A DNA stretch of 64,000 nt from Bacteroidota bacterium (GTDB taxonomy: Bacteria > Bacteroidota > Ignavibacteria > Kapaibacteriales > UBA2268). This document shows, in pieces, positions 27,062 through 37,588 of the stretch. Made by a program: the position numbers and the translations under genes. Below the pieces are notes generated by a model, which saw nothing but the letters and a program-made list of their open reading frames with translations, was not told the origin of the DNA and made no database searches. The DNA is taken from NCBI GenBank assembly GCA_029974985.1, contig JARKQC010000183.1, positions 1 to 64,000 of the forward strand, given 5' to 3'. Each line of letters starts with the position of its first letter. The first letter of the stretch is position 1.

Positions 27062-29203
27062 ATGGCTAATACAAATAAATTAATACAGGATACAAAAAAC
27101 GACTCTGAAAATATAGTAAAAAACGGAAAAATTGTATCTATGAATTATATGAGCCATGAAGTTGAAATAGAATTATATAGCAAATTTGATTTTGAAGGTT
27201 TTGATAAACAAACTATTATAGATTGGTACAAACTAAATCATTTAGGACGCAGACTTGACGAAAAAGCCGCACTTTATTTAAAAATGGCAAAGGGCTGGTC
27301 GTATCATGCACCATTTGCAGGGCATGACGGTATTCAACTTGCATTAGGTAAAATATTCAGACAAAATAAAGATTTTTTATTCCCTTATTATAGAGATATG
27401 CTCACCTCGCTTGCGGCTGGAATAAATGCAGAAGAAATCATTTTAAATGGATTAAGTAAAGATACAGATGTTGCTGGTGGCGGAAGACATATGAGCAATC
27501 ATTTTGCTAAACCATCAATAAATATTCAAAATGTTTCATCTTGCACGGGTAATCATAGCTTGCATGCCGCAGGGGTAGCACGTGCTATATCAAGATATAA
27601 TGACGATGCAGTTTCGTTTTATTCAAGTGGTGAGTCGGCTTGTTCTGAAGGGTATTTTTACGAAGCTATTAATATTTCTACATTGGAAAAATTACCTGTA
27701 ATATTTGTTGTTCAAAATAATAAATACGGCATATCAGTGCCTTTAATTGACCAGACTGCAAATCAAGTAATTTCAGAGAATTTTAAAGGCTTTAAAAATA
27801 TAAAAATTTTTAATGTGGACGGGCGCGACCCATTTGATTGCTATAGAGCTTTGCAAGAAGCAGTTAAATATGCTCAATCGGGGAACGGACCCGCTATGGT
27901 TCACGCCGATTGCGATAGAATCGGTTCACATTCTAATTCTGATAGACACGAATTATATAGAGGTACCGAAGAGTTAGAAACTGTTAAAAGACGCGACCCT
28001 CTTATGCAATTCCGTTGGCATATACTTGATAGAAAAATATTAACAGAAAAAGAATTAATTGCATTAGAAGAAGATAATAAAGAATTAATATTCCAAGCGG
28101 CTGACAAAGCCGAAGCTGCGCCAAATGCAAATGGCGATTCTTGGGTGGACTTTATTATCCCCGAACCTTATGTAAAATTAGATGACAATACAGAATTTGA
28201 ATTATCCGAAGATTTAGAGCAAATCCATTTAATAGATGCTATCAATAATACATTGAAAGAAGAATTTCGCACTAACCCCGATACATATATGTGGGGACAG
28301 GATATTGGTAAAGGTGGAGTATTTAATGTCGTTAAAGGTATGCCGCAAGAATTTGGTAAATCGAGAGTATTTAACGCTCCTATCGCTGAAGATGCTATAG
28401 TTGGTTCGGCAAATGGATTTTCAAGATATAATGATAAAATTAGAGTAGTGGTCGAAGGTGCAGAATTTGCAGATTATTTTTGGCCCGCAATGGAACAACT
28501 TATCGAATGTTCGCATGACTATTGGAGAACAAGAGGTCAGTTCTCGCCTAATGTAGTAATTAGAATTGCAAGTGGTGGCTATATACAAGGAGGTTTGTAT
28601 CACTCACAGAATCTTGAATCAGTTCTTACAACAATTCCCGGCATAAGAGTCGTATCACCTGCATTTGCAGAAGATGCGGCTGGATTATTAAGAAATGCAA
28701 TTAGATCGAAAGGTACAACGCTATATCTTGAACCAAAATTTTTATACAATTTTAAATATGCGTCTGGACCAAAAACACCAGAAAATTATGTAATACCATT
28801 TGGAAAAGCAAAAATTAGAAAAAAAGGTACTGATGTTACAATCGTAAGCTATGGCAATGCTGTCCATCATTCCTTATTTGCCGCAGAAGAATTGCACAAA
28901 GAAGGAATATCTGTAGAAATAATTGATTTACGTTCATTAGCACCATGGGATAAAGAAACAGTTTTTGAATCTGTGCAAAAAACAAATCGTGTAGTTATAG
29001 CACACGAAGATAGAGTAACGGGAGGCTTCGGAGGCGAAGTTGCATCAACAATAACATCAGAGATGTTTAATTATCTCGATGCACCAATATTAAGAGTAGG
29101 ATCAAAAGATGTTCCCGTAGGATTTGCAAAAAATTATGAGAATGCAATATTATTAAATAAAAATGATATTGTAAATACAATTAAAAAAGTATTAACTTAT
29201 TAA
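27062..29203 (+). CDS. 2-oxoacid dehydrogenase E1, fused alpha and beta subunits
   Basis: 713 residues. The alpha half (about 30-375) contains the thiamine diphosphate region DAVSFYSSGESACSEGYFYE and LPVIFVVQNNKYGISVP. The beta half (about 385-713) contains MWGQDIGKGGVFNVVKG, IAEDAIVGSANGFSRYN and IIDLRSLAPWD. Fused E1 proteins of this kind decarboxylate branched-chain 2-oxoacids (or pyruvate) with E2 and E3 partners. E2 and E3 are not adjacent. A strong AAGGAG SD precedes the ATG. Confidence 0.9.
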   Translation: MANTNKLIQDTKNDSENIVKNGKIVSMNYMSHEVEIELYSKFDFEGFDKQTIIDWYKLNHLGRRLDEKAALYLKMAKGWSYHAPFAGHDGIQLALGKIFRQNKDFLFPYYRDMLTSLAAGINAEEIILNGLSKDTDVAGGGRHMSNHFAKPSINIQNVSSCTGNHSLHAAGVARAISRYNDDAVSFYSSGESACSEGYFYEAINISTLEKLPVIFVVQNNKYGISVPLIDQTANQVISENFKGFKNIKIFNVDGRDPFDCYRALQEAVKYAQSGNGPAMVHADCDRIGSHSNSDRHELYRGTEELETVKRRDPLMQFRWHILDRKILTEKELIALEEDNKELIFQAADKAEAAPNANGDSWVDFIIPEPYVKLDDNTEFELSEDLEQIHLIDAINNTLKEEFRTNPDTYMWGQDIGKGGVFNVVKGMPQEFGKSRVFNAPIAEDAIVGSANGFSRYNDKIRVVVEGAEFADYFWPAMEQLIECSHDYWRTRGQFSPNVVIRIASGGYIQGGLYHSQNLESVLTTIPGIRVVSPAFAEDAAGLLRNAIRSKGTTLYLEPKFLYNFKYASGPKTPENYVIPFGKAKIRKKGTDVTIVSYGNAVHHSLFAAEELHKEGISVEIIDLRSLAPWDKETVFESVQKTNRVVIAHEDRVTGGFGGEVASTITSEMFNYLDAPILRVGSKDVPVGFAKNYENAILLNKNDIVNTIKKVLTY

Positions 29204-29366
29204 AATAAAATAAATGTGTGTAATAAACTTGACAGTGTGAAGTTAAAATAACAAGCATTTTTTTTTATTTTATTTATTATATTTGAATTTGTTTGATATT
29301 CAAAAAATAAAATTGTTTATTCGGATATCAACCTATATATTTGTATTTTGTATGGGACAAAAACCG

Positions 29367-29440
29367 GCGCCCGTAGCTCAACTGGATAGAGTATTGGATT
29401 CCGGTTCCAAAGGTTGGGGGTTCGACTCCCTTCGGGCGTA
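29367..29440 (+). tRNA. tRNA-Arg (anticodon CCG)
   Basis: A 74-base cloverleaf: acceptor GCGCCCG/CGGGCGT, D arm GCTC/GAGT, anticodon stem TTGGA/TCCAA with loop TTCCGGT (anticodon CCG), T arm GGGGG/CCCTT with TTCGACT, discriminator A. CCA is not encoded. Confidence 0.95.
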
Positions 29441-29482
29441 CATATATTTTGTTAAACTAAGTGATTGAAAATGCGAGACTAA

Positions 29483-30208
29483 ATGAAGAAGAGAGACCTT
29501 AAACAGGTAGATGATAGCCTGTTGGAATCAGAAGGCACCGATTCTGTAAATGAAGAAAGTAGTGCTGGTGCTTTTATACAAAAAAATAGTAAAATAATAA
29601 TAGCAGTATCAGCTGTTGTAATATTATTAATAGTCATTGGCTTTTATTTACGAAATAAATCAATAAATGACTCTCAAAGAGCTTCGGTTCTGCTTACACG
29701 CGTAATGGAATATTACGAATCCGCAGATTATGAAAAAGCTCTTAATGGCGATCCAGAAAGGACTTACTTGGGTGAACAAGTCAAAGGTCTAAAATATATA
29801 GCAGATGAATTTAGTGGCACAGACCAAGGTAAAATTGCGGCTTTATATGCTGGAAATGCTTTATTTAATATTGACAAAGCCAAAGAATCACAAAAATATT
29901 TTGAATTAGCTTCCAAATCTTCTGCTGAAATGATTAAAATGGGTGGAATAGCCGGTATAGCATCAATATATGAAAATGAAGGCAAATATAAAGAAGCCGC
30001 CAAAGAATATGTTGAAGCATCTCAAATTAGTTCGGTTGATAATATAAAAGTAAGATATTTGTATTTTGCTGGATTATGTTTTGAAAAAAGCAATGATAAC
30101 AAGCATGCAGAACAATATTTTAGGGAAGTAATCAAGCTAAATGAATTTGGCGAGTTCAGTTCATTAGCAAAATCAGGTTTAATTAGGATTGGCACGATTA
30201 TTGAATAG
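29483..30208 (+). CDS. Membrane-anchored TPR protein (YfgM-like)
   Basis: 241 residues. An acidic cytoplasmic tail (1-35), one membrane helix (about 37-59, KIIIAVSAVVILLIVIGFYL), then TPR-like helical repeats (AALYAGNALFNIDKAKESQK, YENEGKYKEAAKEYVEA, HAEQYFREVIKL). The layout matches YfgM-type proteins that assist outer-membrane or secretory assembly; that role is inferred. It lies just upstream of the giant T9SS gene. Confidence 0.75.
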   Translation: MKKRDLKQVDDSLLESEGTDSVNEESSAGAFIQKNSKIIIAVSAVVILLIVIGFYLRNKSINDSQRASVLLTRVMEYYESADYEKALNGDPERTYLGEQVKGLKYIADEFSGTDQGKIAALYAGNALFNIDKAKESQKYFELASKSSAEMIKMGGIAGIASIYENEGKYKEAAKEYVEASQISSVDNIKVRYLYFAGLCFEKSNDNKHAEQYFREVIKLNEFGEFSSLAKSGLIRIGTIIE

Positions 30209-30317
30209 TGTTTTTGGGATTAGACCCGAATTTTGTGTATTTATACGTTAAATTTGATAATAAAAAGATGTTAATAAATAATTTGTTGTACATAAGTATT
30301 TATTTTTTGGAGGTATC

Positions 30318-33300
30318 ATGCAACGATTGATTCGTTTGAGTATTCTAGTGGTACTATTAGGATTGTTTTCGATGGCTGAGAGCTTTTCTCAGCAAATCGT
30401 TTACGTATCCGGTAGTATTGCACCCGGTAAGGTGCGAATATTCAGTAAAGACTCCCTCTATGTAATCAACAAGGATTATGTAGTTGGAGGAACTCTGATT
30501 ATTGAGCCGGGAACGACAATTCATTTCCATCCAGATGGAAGGCTAATTGACTCGACCGGTGGACGTATCATTGCTGACGGTTTTGCTAAAGCAACTTACG
30601 TTCAGAATCCTAATGGCGTTAATCCAGTAACGGCTTACGAGCCACTTGGATATGCCAGCTTTGATTATTTTTTCTTAGGTGCTGTTGATCAATATAATGA
30701 CAATTCTACTAGTGCAAGAACTATTAGAGTTGAAACACCAAAAGATCCAACGGTTCATCCAGATAAATTTAATCATATTTTTCACGTTTTATTGGATAAA
30801 TCAACACGTCAAGTAGTTGATTTAGTAGATCCAAGTTCAAGCGCTTATGCTAAAGAAAGAAACTCAACCTCTGGTTTGAATTCAAATCAAGTTGTTGTAT
30901 CATTTGAACAAGCAATGATGTTTTACAATGCTCGCTTATTCAGAGACCCTGAAAATTACGATCCCAATTTAAAAACATTACCTTGGCGTAGAATTGGTGG
31001 TGATCAAGTTAATAATGTTAATATCACACCAGCAAAAATCGTATTTAAAGGACAAGCAGTTACTAATTTCTCACGCGAGTGGGGACATATCATTGTTCTT
31101 CCAGGCGCAAGAGCGGCATTCTTCCGTAATGTTTCTTTCGAAAATATGAGAAAAGATACTACTGTAGATAGAACTAACATTTATGATGTAGCTACACTCG
31201 GAAATAATTGGGTAGCTGTAAATAATAAATTAAAAGAATTAACTAATGGTGCAGGTGGTGCTATCACTACTTTTTCATCAAGAACTTGGTTGATTAATGC
31301 AGACTTTAAATCAAATATGGCACGCTTACGCGGCGGTGCATTGAATATTCTTCAAGCTCCAACAGCAGAATATGCATTTACATTGCCAGTAGGTAACTCT
31401 GTAGGAAATTATCCAGCTGATAAAAATCCTAATTTGACAAATAAAGATGGTTCTATTTCTACAATAAATTCAAATACAAGAATTCCACGTATTGATAATA
31501 TTGATGAAAGTCTTTCATATCCAGAGCCTTTCGGTTCAAATAACTCTGTTTATAGACAATCTCTTGATGACGGTCGTATTTCAGTATTTCTTGGACGTAT
31601 GAGAAATTTGAATTTCCAAGATAACTACGTTCAACTTGCTAATGTTAAAAAAGAAACTGTAAATGGTAATTTAAGGGTATATGATATTCTTAATGAGCCA
31701 GCCCAATATCCTTATGGAACTTATGGTAATCATGCTTATGGTGGAGCAGTTTATGTTTCTGGTGACCCAAGAGTTAAAGAAAGAAATATTGAAATTGGTT
31801 TTGGTGTAAACCAAAGCCTTATGATAGGTGGAAAAGAAGTTTTCTTCCCAACATTAGATAATTTTAGAGCTATTAGAAATGAAGCAAGAAATTATCAAAA
31901 ACATCGTGATAATGACGGTGCTCGTGGTGGTGCGGTTTATGTTGGACCATACACATCATTAATAGTAGCTGGTGAATATACTAATAATAAAACTTATGCA
32001 AAATATTATGACGACCCTGAATATTTAGGCGAAACTTCAGCTGGCTATTCAATGGGTGGCGCAATTTATATTGACAACTCTATTGGACGTCTTCAATTAA
32101 GAGGCGGACCAGAAAGAGAAAGCGTAAATGAAACATATTTTACTGGTAACCGTGCTGCCGCTGGTGGTGCTATTTTTGTTGATGGTAATACTAATCCTAT
32201 GGAATCGCCTGTAGTTGGTGGCTCTGATACAAAAATTGCAACTCGCGACTATGGTTTCGATATAAAATTTGAAAATAACGTGGCTTTAACATTAGGCGGC
32301 GCAATATTGACAAAAAGAAATATGTCAGTAAATGGCTCCGGTGGTGTAGAAGCAAAAACTATTCTTGGCTATGATGGTAAATATCCAGTTAGATTCTGGA
32401 ATAATAGTGCTGGTTTCTCTGGTGGTGCTATTGATATTCGTATCCCAAGTTCCGTTCCTCTATTATTACACAAACATAGAGTTATTAATATGGTTCGTGC
32501 AGAATTTGTTAATAACGTAGTTGGTGAAGACGTTGAAGGTGAGAACCTAAAACAAATTAGAGGTGGTGGTGCCGTTTATTCATATAACGGTGATTTGAAT
32601 ATTATGAAAGCTGTTGATTTTATTGGTAATACAGTTTATAATGGTAATGGTGGTGCTGTATCTTTTGTTAATTTACAAGATATTAAATCAAAGAGATATT
32701 GGGTTAGTGATCTTGACAATTTAACTAAAAATGTGGATGCTATGCCAATTGCATATCAATCAGTTAACTATCCATTTACTGGAAAGGACCTAACATATCC
32801 AGCAGATGTAAGAATGTTAACAAGATTTATCAACAACTCTGTTCTTATAACAGAACAAGAATTTGCAGCAACTCAAATGGGTAGCGGTACTACACAAAAA
32901 GGTTCTTATAATAGATATAATCAAGATGCAAAATTGCCTGAAAATGGTATTGGTCTTGGTGGAGCATTATATATACTTGATAGTGTTACTGCTACAAGAG
33001 TTGGTAGAATTGATTCAATAACTTTTAACCGTGTAAGATTCCAAAATAATACATCATTTTCAGGTGCGGCTATTTATTCCGATAACTATGATTTAAAACT
33101 TGTATTAAATCGCTCACTTGTTACTGGTAACGAAGCTTATTCAGAAGATGGTATAAGACAAAATGCTATTACTGGTGCTTATATTAAATCATCTAATTTT
33201 AACCCAGCATCAAGTGATTTAGCTGGTTCAATTATTTATGGTGAAATTCAAGGACCATTGCCTTCATATCAATTCTCAGAAGCGGCAAACTCAATTTATA

Positions 33301-36300
33301 ATAATAATGCAAGATTCTTAATTAGATTACCAGACGCTCCGGATACTAAAGGTATTTTAGCTGGAACAACTGGTATTGGTTATGGCGGTACTGATACATT
33401 ACGCGGTAATTATTGGGGACATACAGAAGCTAACGTTAATTTCCATGTTCCACATATACAAGAAAATCCAAATTATGGTTCATTCTTAACTTTCTTTGTA
33501 GATACAGATGGAAATAACTGGTTACCTTTCTTATATCCAGAATTAATTAACAATAATCCTACAGATCCAAGACAACAAGGTCCATTCGAATCATTAGAAA
33601 GAGGCGATATAACTTATAAACCAGTTGTACTTGCTAACGAAGCTAATGATAATACTAAACCAGATGCAATGAGTATTCCAGAACGCTTAGTATTTAGTGG
33701 ACACGTTTATGATATGTATGATAAAGGTACAGACATTAAAACTGCTGATTATACTAATAGAAGAATGTCGCCTATTGAAGATTTTGCTGTTGGTATTCCT
33801 CCAGTTATAAGAAGATTTAATAATATTGCATTGCCATCAAATGGTAGATATGTGAAACGCTGGTTAAGAGACCCAATGGCTGCTGAATTACTCGATCCTA
33901 ATGGAAATTTTGTATATCCAGGTATCGCAGCAGTTCAAGGTGAATTCCAACCTGATGAAAAAGGCGTTTATTATCACCCTATAGGATACCCATTGTATCT
34001 TGAAACAAATGTAAATTATGACGGTTTAACACGTATTAGCAACCACGATCCTAATTTATTAAATCAATCAGTATTCTTTGTAATTAACCTTATGACTGGT
34101 GATTATATTAGAACTAATATGACACAAGTTAGTGAAGATGCTCCTTATAGAGAAACATTCCGTTCAGTAGTTGAATTAGTTCCAGATTCGACAAATAGAC
34201 GTGATCCATCTTGGAGAAGAACAGCTGAAGGATTAGCAAACTTAGGTTCAGGGTCAGATTTATTATACAAATTATTCCAAAATGAATATAATGAAGATGC
34301 AGGCGCTTTACAAGGAAGACGTTATACAGAAGATTATAGAAACTTTGCAAGAGTAAGTAATTTATTTACAAATCGTCCAAATATGCCATCATCTAATCAA
34401 ATTGGTAGCCTTAATTATGTTACCTATTTTGCTGGTGAACGCTATAGAGCATTACCAGTTAGGGTTGGCGACTCAGTTCTTATTATTTCAAGAACAGTAC
34501 TTTGGAGAGATGGCGTTCATAAAGCGGCTACTGAAGGTTTAGCTTTCAGAATTACCGAATCAACTGAACCACCAATTTTCACTGGCGATATTGTTAAATT
34601 AATGACTGACACAATTATTAAACAAGTTCCTTCAAAAGATAATCCTAATGTTAAGGAAACTGTTAAAATTACTGAATTTTTAAATAAAGTATTTGTTACC
34701 GAAGATAGAACTTATCCAGCTAACTATAAAGGTTATTCTGGCTTACCACTTGAACCAGTATTCCCACCAGAATGGGAAAATGATAATGAAAAAGTTGTTC
34801 AAGGCGGACGTGGTCGTGATAGTATATTAAACGTAACTGCTATTGATCCTAATCATTTCTATGATCCAAGATCATACAAACAAGATGATAAATATGCTCG
34901 ATTAGATTATAATTGGACTATTGATCAAAACACAGCTTTAAGTAGATGGTTATTTGTTCGTAAGAAATTTGCGGCGGAACCTATTAAAGATGGCGCACAA
35001 GGTTATCTTGAATTAGCTGGACGCCCAATAAATCCATTCGTAGTTCCAGGTGGTGAGGAATTGACAGTATTTGCGTCAAACTATCCTCCACATTATAGAA
35101 CACTTGATTCAATATTAGCTTTAAATCCTGGTATGACTCAAGATGAAATTGATTTATGGATTGAAACATATCCCGAATATTTACATGCACCTAAATATGA
35201 TGTAGATAATGCAAGATTCTTACAACAAGATACAATTAATGTAGCTTCTAAATATACAAAATCATACGCATTAAAAATATTTGTAGTAAACACACATCCA
35301 GTATTTTTTGATGAAGGTGATCCAGTAACAGAAGTTTATAGCATACAAGATCCTGGTAAACTTTATGTTAGATATGAACCTACTAAATTAACTTGCGGTA
35401 GAGATAAAGTACAACGCTTGATTGCTAATCTTACTGATAAATTAAGATTCCAAATTGATATTAATACTACTGATGAAGCTGAAGATAATTCTCCTGCTGC
35501 TGAAGGTTGGGATTTCCGTTATGGTAAAACTGCTTACGGATTTGTAAATACAAATATTCGTAAAAATCCAGATGATATTACTTTATTTGATTCATTAGAT
35601 TATGATAAAGATCCATTAGGTATGGAAGGTACAATTCTTGTACAATCAAGACCATCATGGATGGCTAATTCATATATCTATAAGTATAATAGTGATATTA
35701 ATAAAGATGAGTTTGGTGTTGATTTTACTAATAAAGGACAATTAAATATTAGAATTGACAGAGCCGAAGCTTTTGGTTTACTCACTCCAAACCCACAATA
35801 TAACAATGCAATTACTGATGATACAGTATTTACTGTTGTAGTTAATGATGGTCATGGCGGTATTGCATCGAAAGAATATCGCTTATTCGTAAACATTGCT
35901 CCAGAAATTACTAATGTTGACTCATTACCTTATGCTGTTGAAGATTATGACTACAACCCAAGTTTATTAGACGGTTCTAGACAAATACACGTTTTCGATC
36001 CTAACTTTGGTCAAAAACACACTTATAAATTAATTTATGCAACTGAACAACAAGATGAAATATTAATTGATCCTTGTTATCCAGAAGCAGGTAAAATTGA
36101 TTTAACAAGTATAAAAACTACACCAGCATGGTTGAAAATTAATCCAAATACTGGATTATTATATGGCGTGCCAAGAGTTAAAGATGCTCCAAAAGAAGAA
36201 GTTATAACTGTTGTTGTAACTGATGAAAATGGATTATCTGTAATGAAAAGACTTACTATGAAAGTAATCGGTATTAGTCATAAACCACACGTTACTGGTA

Positions 36301-37499
36301 TTCCAGCTGTTGAATGTATTGATAAAGATAGTGAGTGGTCAACTGAGGTAACTGTTACTGACACTGACTTATTAAGAACTAATCCACAAGAAGTTATTTC
36401 TATTAAATTATTAGATGTTAATAATCAACCATTAACTGGTATGAAAGTTAATCCATCTACTTACAATGGAAACGGTACTACTGATAACTTTACAGTTAAA
36501 ATATCAAAAGATAAAGGCGTTGAAATTCAACCTGATATCGATGGTAAAGTTACTATTAAAGTTGTAGTAAACGATAATTTCAATAGAAGAGATACATTAG
36601 TATTTAGACTTAACGTTTCATTACAAACTGATTTTACAGCTACAGTTCACGTAACAAATAGCCGTGGTGCAACTCAACCATTAGTATTTGGTACATCAAG
36701 CATTCAAGGAACATCAACAGGTGACGGTAATGACGGACAATATGTTGGTAAACTTGATGGTGAACTTTGCGAATACGAATTGCCACCAGTTCCATGGGAC
36801 GACGTATTCGATGCTCGTTGGTCTATCAATAATAGAAATGGTATATTGAGAAATATATTCCCAACAGCAATACAAAATCAGAATAAATCTTATGTTTATA
36901 AAGCACAATTCCAAGCAGGTGATTTACAAACTGGTAACCAATTATATCCAGTTACTATTAAATGGAGACCAGAAGAAATTCCTGCTAAGAATGCATCAAA
37001 CAATCCAACAGGATCAACTTGGATGATTAAAGACAGATACTCAGATGGTAATTTGTTTATATTCAATATGCATGATCCAAAAATCGGTTTCCACTCAAAT
37101 GCAGTAACTTTTGAAGTTGTAAACGGTGTCGCTACTATTACTGTAATAGATGAAGCTATAAAAGGCTTTGTTATTATGCACGATTGGTTAAGCTCGGTTG
37201 AAACTCTAAGCGAAAATGCTTCTGCTACAAGAATTTCAAATGTAACACCTAATCCTATTAGTACTAATACTACAATCAATTTTGAAATATTAAATCCATC
37301 TTATGTAACTCTACAAATCGTAGATATGTTAGGAAATGTTGTTACAAATCTTACTAACGAAGATATGAGCAGCGGTTCTTACTCAATAGATTGGAATACT
37401 GCAGATTCTAAAGGTACAAAAGTTGCAAGTGGACAATATATGGTACGCTTATCAGCTAATAATGTAACAAGCACTTATCCGATTATGATTGTTAGATAA
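30318..37499 (+). CDS. Giant T9SS-exported Pmp-like beta-helix protein
   Basis: 2393 residues. Signal peptide at 1-25. About residues 310-930 form a right-handed beta-helix with at least twelve GGA(I/V/L) turns (AAAGGAIFVDGN, LGGAILTKRN, NGGAVSFVN) interleaved with FxxN motifs (FENNVAL, FTGNRA, FQNNTS), the pattern of chlamydial polymorphic membrane proteins. Around 1850-1990 is an Ig-like He_PIG domain (INPNTGLLYGVPRVKD). A module at about 2120-2255 is shared with two downstream proteins, and a T9SS sorting domain lies at 2304-2393. A strong GGAGG SD precedes the ATG. Likely a major surface or adhesion protein. Confidence 0.85.
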   Translation: MQRLIRLSILVVLLGLFSMAESFSQQIVYVSGSIAPGKVRIFSKDSLYVINKDYVVGGTLIIEPGTTIHFHPDGRLIDSTGGRIIADGFAKATYVQNPNGVNPVTAYEPLGYASFDYFFLGAVDQYNDNSTSARTIRVETPKDPTVHPDKFNHIFHVLLDKSTRQVVDLVDPSSSAYAKERNSTSGLNSNQVVVSFEQAMMFYNARLFRDPENYDPNLKTLPWRRIGGDQVNNVNITPAKIVFKGQAVTNFSREWGHIIVLPGARAAFFRNVSFENMRKDTTVDRTNIYDVATLGNNWVAVNNKLKELTNGAGGAITTFSSRTWLINADFKSNMARLRGGALNILQAPTAEYAFTLPVGNSVGNYPADKNPNLTNKDGSISTINSNTRIPRIDNIDESLSYPEPFGSNNSVYRQSLDDGRISVFLGRMRNLNFQDNYVQLANVKKETVNGNLRVYDILNEPAQYPYGTYGNHAYGGAVYVSGDPRVKERNIEIGFGVNQSLMIGGKEVFFPTLDNFRAIRNEARNYQKHRDNDGARGGAVYVGPYTSLIVAGEYTNNKTYAKYYDDPEYLGETSAGYSMGGAIYIDNSIGRLQLRGGPERESVNETYFTGNRAAAGGAIFVDGNTNPMESPVVGGSDTKIATRDYGFDIKFENNVALTLGGAILTKRNMSVNGSGGVEAKTILGYDGKYPVRFWNNSAGFSGGAIDIRIPSSVPLLLHKHRVINMVRAEFVNNVVGEDVEGENLKQIRGGGAVYSYNGDLNIMKAVDFIGNTVYNGNGGAVSFVNLQDIKSKRYWVSDLDNLTKNVDAMPIAYQSVNYPFTGKDLTYPADVRMLTRFINNSVLITEQEFAATQMGSGTTQKGSYNRYNQDAKLPENGIGLGGALYILDSVTATRVGRIDSITFNRVRFQNNTSFSGAAIYSDNYDLKLVLNRSLVTGNEAYSEDGIRQNAITGAYIKSSNFNPASSDLAGSIIYGEIQGPLPSYQFSEAANSIYNNNARFLIRLPDAPDTKGILAGTTGIGYGGTDTLRGNYWGHTEANVNFHVPHIQENPNYGSFLTFFVDTDGNNWLPFLYPELINNNPTDPRQQGPFESLERGDITYKPVVLANEANDNTKPDAMSIPERLVFSGHVYDMYDKGTDIKTADYTNRRMSPIEDFAVGIPPVIRRFNNIALPSNGRYVKRWLRDPMAAELLDPNGNFVYPGIAAVQGEFQPDEKGVYYHPIGYPLYLETNVNYDGLTRISNHDPNLLNQSVFFVINLMTGDYIRTNMTQVSEDAPYRETFRSVVELVPDSTNRRDPSWRRTAEGLANLGSGSDLLYKLFQNEYNEDAGALQGRRYTEDYRNFARVSNLFTNRPNMPSSNQIGSLNYVTYFAGERYRALPVRVGDSVLIISRTVLWRDGVHKAATEGLAFRITESTEPPIFTGDIVKLMTDTIIKQVPSKDNPNVKETVKITEFLNKVFVTEDRTYPANYKGYSGLPLEPVFPPEWENDNEKVVQGGRGRDSILNVTAIDPNHFYDPRSYKQDDKYARLDYNWTIDQNTALSRWLFVRKKFAAEPIKDGAQGYLELAGRPINPFVVPGGEELTVFASNYPPHYRTLDSILALNPGMTQDEIDLWIETYPEYLHAPKYDVDNARFLQQDTINVASKYTKSYALKIFVVNTHPVFFDEGDPVTEVYSIQDPGKLYVRYEPTKLTCGRDKVQRLIANLTDKLRFQIDINTTDEAEDNSPAAEGWDFRYGKTAYGFVNTNIRKNPDDITLFDSLDYDKDPLGMEGTILVQSRPSWMANSYIYKYNSDINKDEFGVDFTNKGQLNIRIDRAEAFGLLTPNPQYNNAITDDTVFTVVVNDGHGGIASKEYRLFVNIAPEITNVDSLPYAVEDYDYNPSLLDGSRQIHVFDPNFGQKHTYKLIYATEQQDEILIDPCYPEAGKIDLTSIKTTPAWLKINPNTGLLYGVPRVKDAPKEEVITVVVTDENGLSVMKRLTMKVIGISHKPHVTGIPAVECIDKDSEWSTEVTVTDTDLLRTNPQEVISIKLLDVNNQPLTGMKVNPSTYNGNGTTDNFTVKISKDKGVEIQPDIDGKVTIKVVVNDNFNRRDTLVFRLNVSLQTDFTATVHVTNSRGATQPLVFGTSSIQGTSTGDGNDGQYVGKLDGELCEYELPPVPWDDVFDARWSINNRNGILRNIFPTAIQNQNKSYVYKAQFQAGDLQTGNQLYPVTIKWRPEEIPAKNASNNPTGSTWMIKDRYSDGNLFIFNMHDPKIGFHSNAVTFEVVNGVATITVIDEAIKGFVIMHDWLSSVETLSENASATRISNVTPNPISTNTTINFEILNPSYVTLQIVDMLGNVVTNLTNEDMSSGSYSIDWNTADSKGTKVASGQYMVRLSANNVTSTYPIMIVR

Positions 37500-37506
37500 T
37501 TTCAAC

Positions 37507-37544
37507 AATATATGGGACCTATTGAAAAATAGGTCCCATATATT
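37507..37544 (+). terminator. Strong stem-loop between giant gene and next T9SS gene
   Basis: A perfect 17-base-pair stem (AATATATGGGACCTATT and its complement) with a GAAA tetraloop, seven bases after the stop. No T-run follows, so it may stabilise or process the message rather than end it; the downstream gene is on the same strand. Confidence 0.7.
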
Positions 37545-37588
37545 AAAGAGCTAATTAAATGAAAAATAATAAAATTTAGGAGTTCAAA

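Noticed and set aside
29283-29468. 61-codon ORF
   Set aside because: It runs across the tRNA-Arg gene; no SD and no homology.
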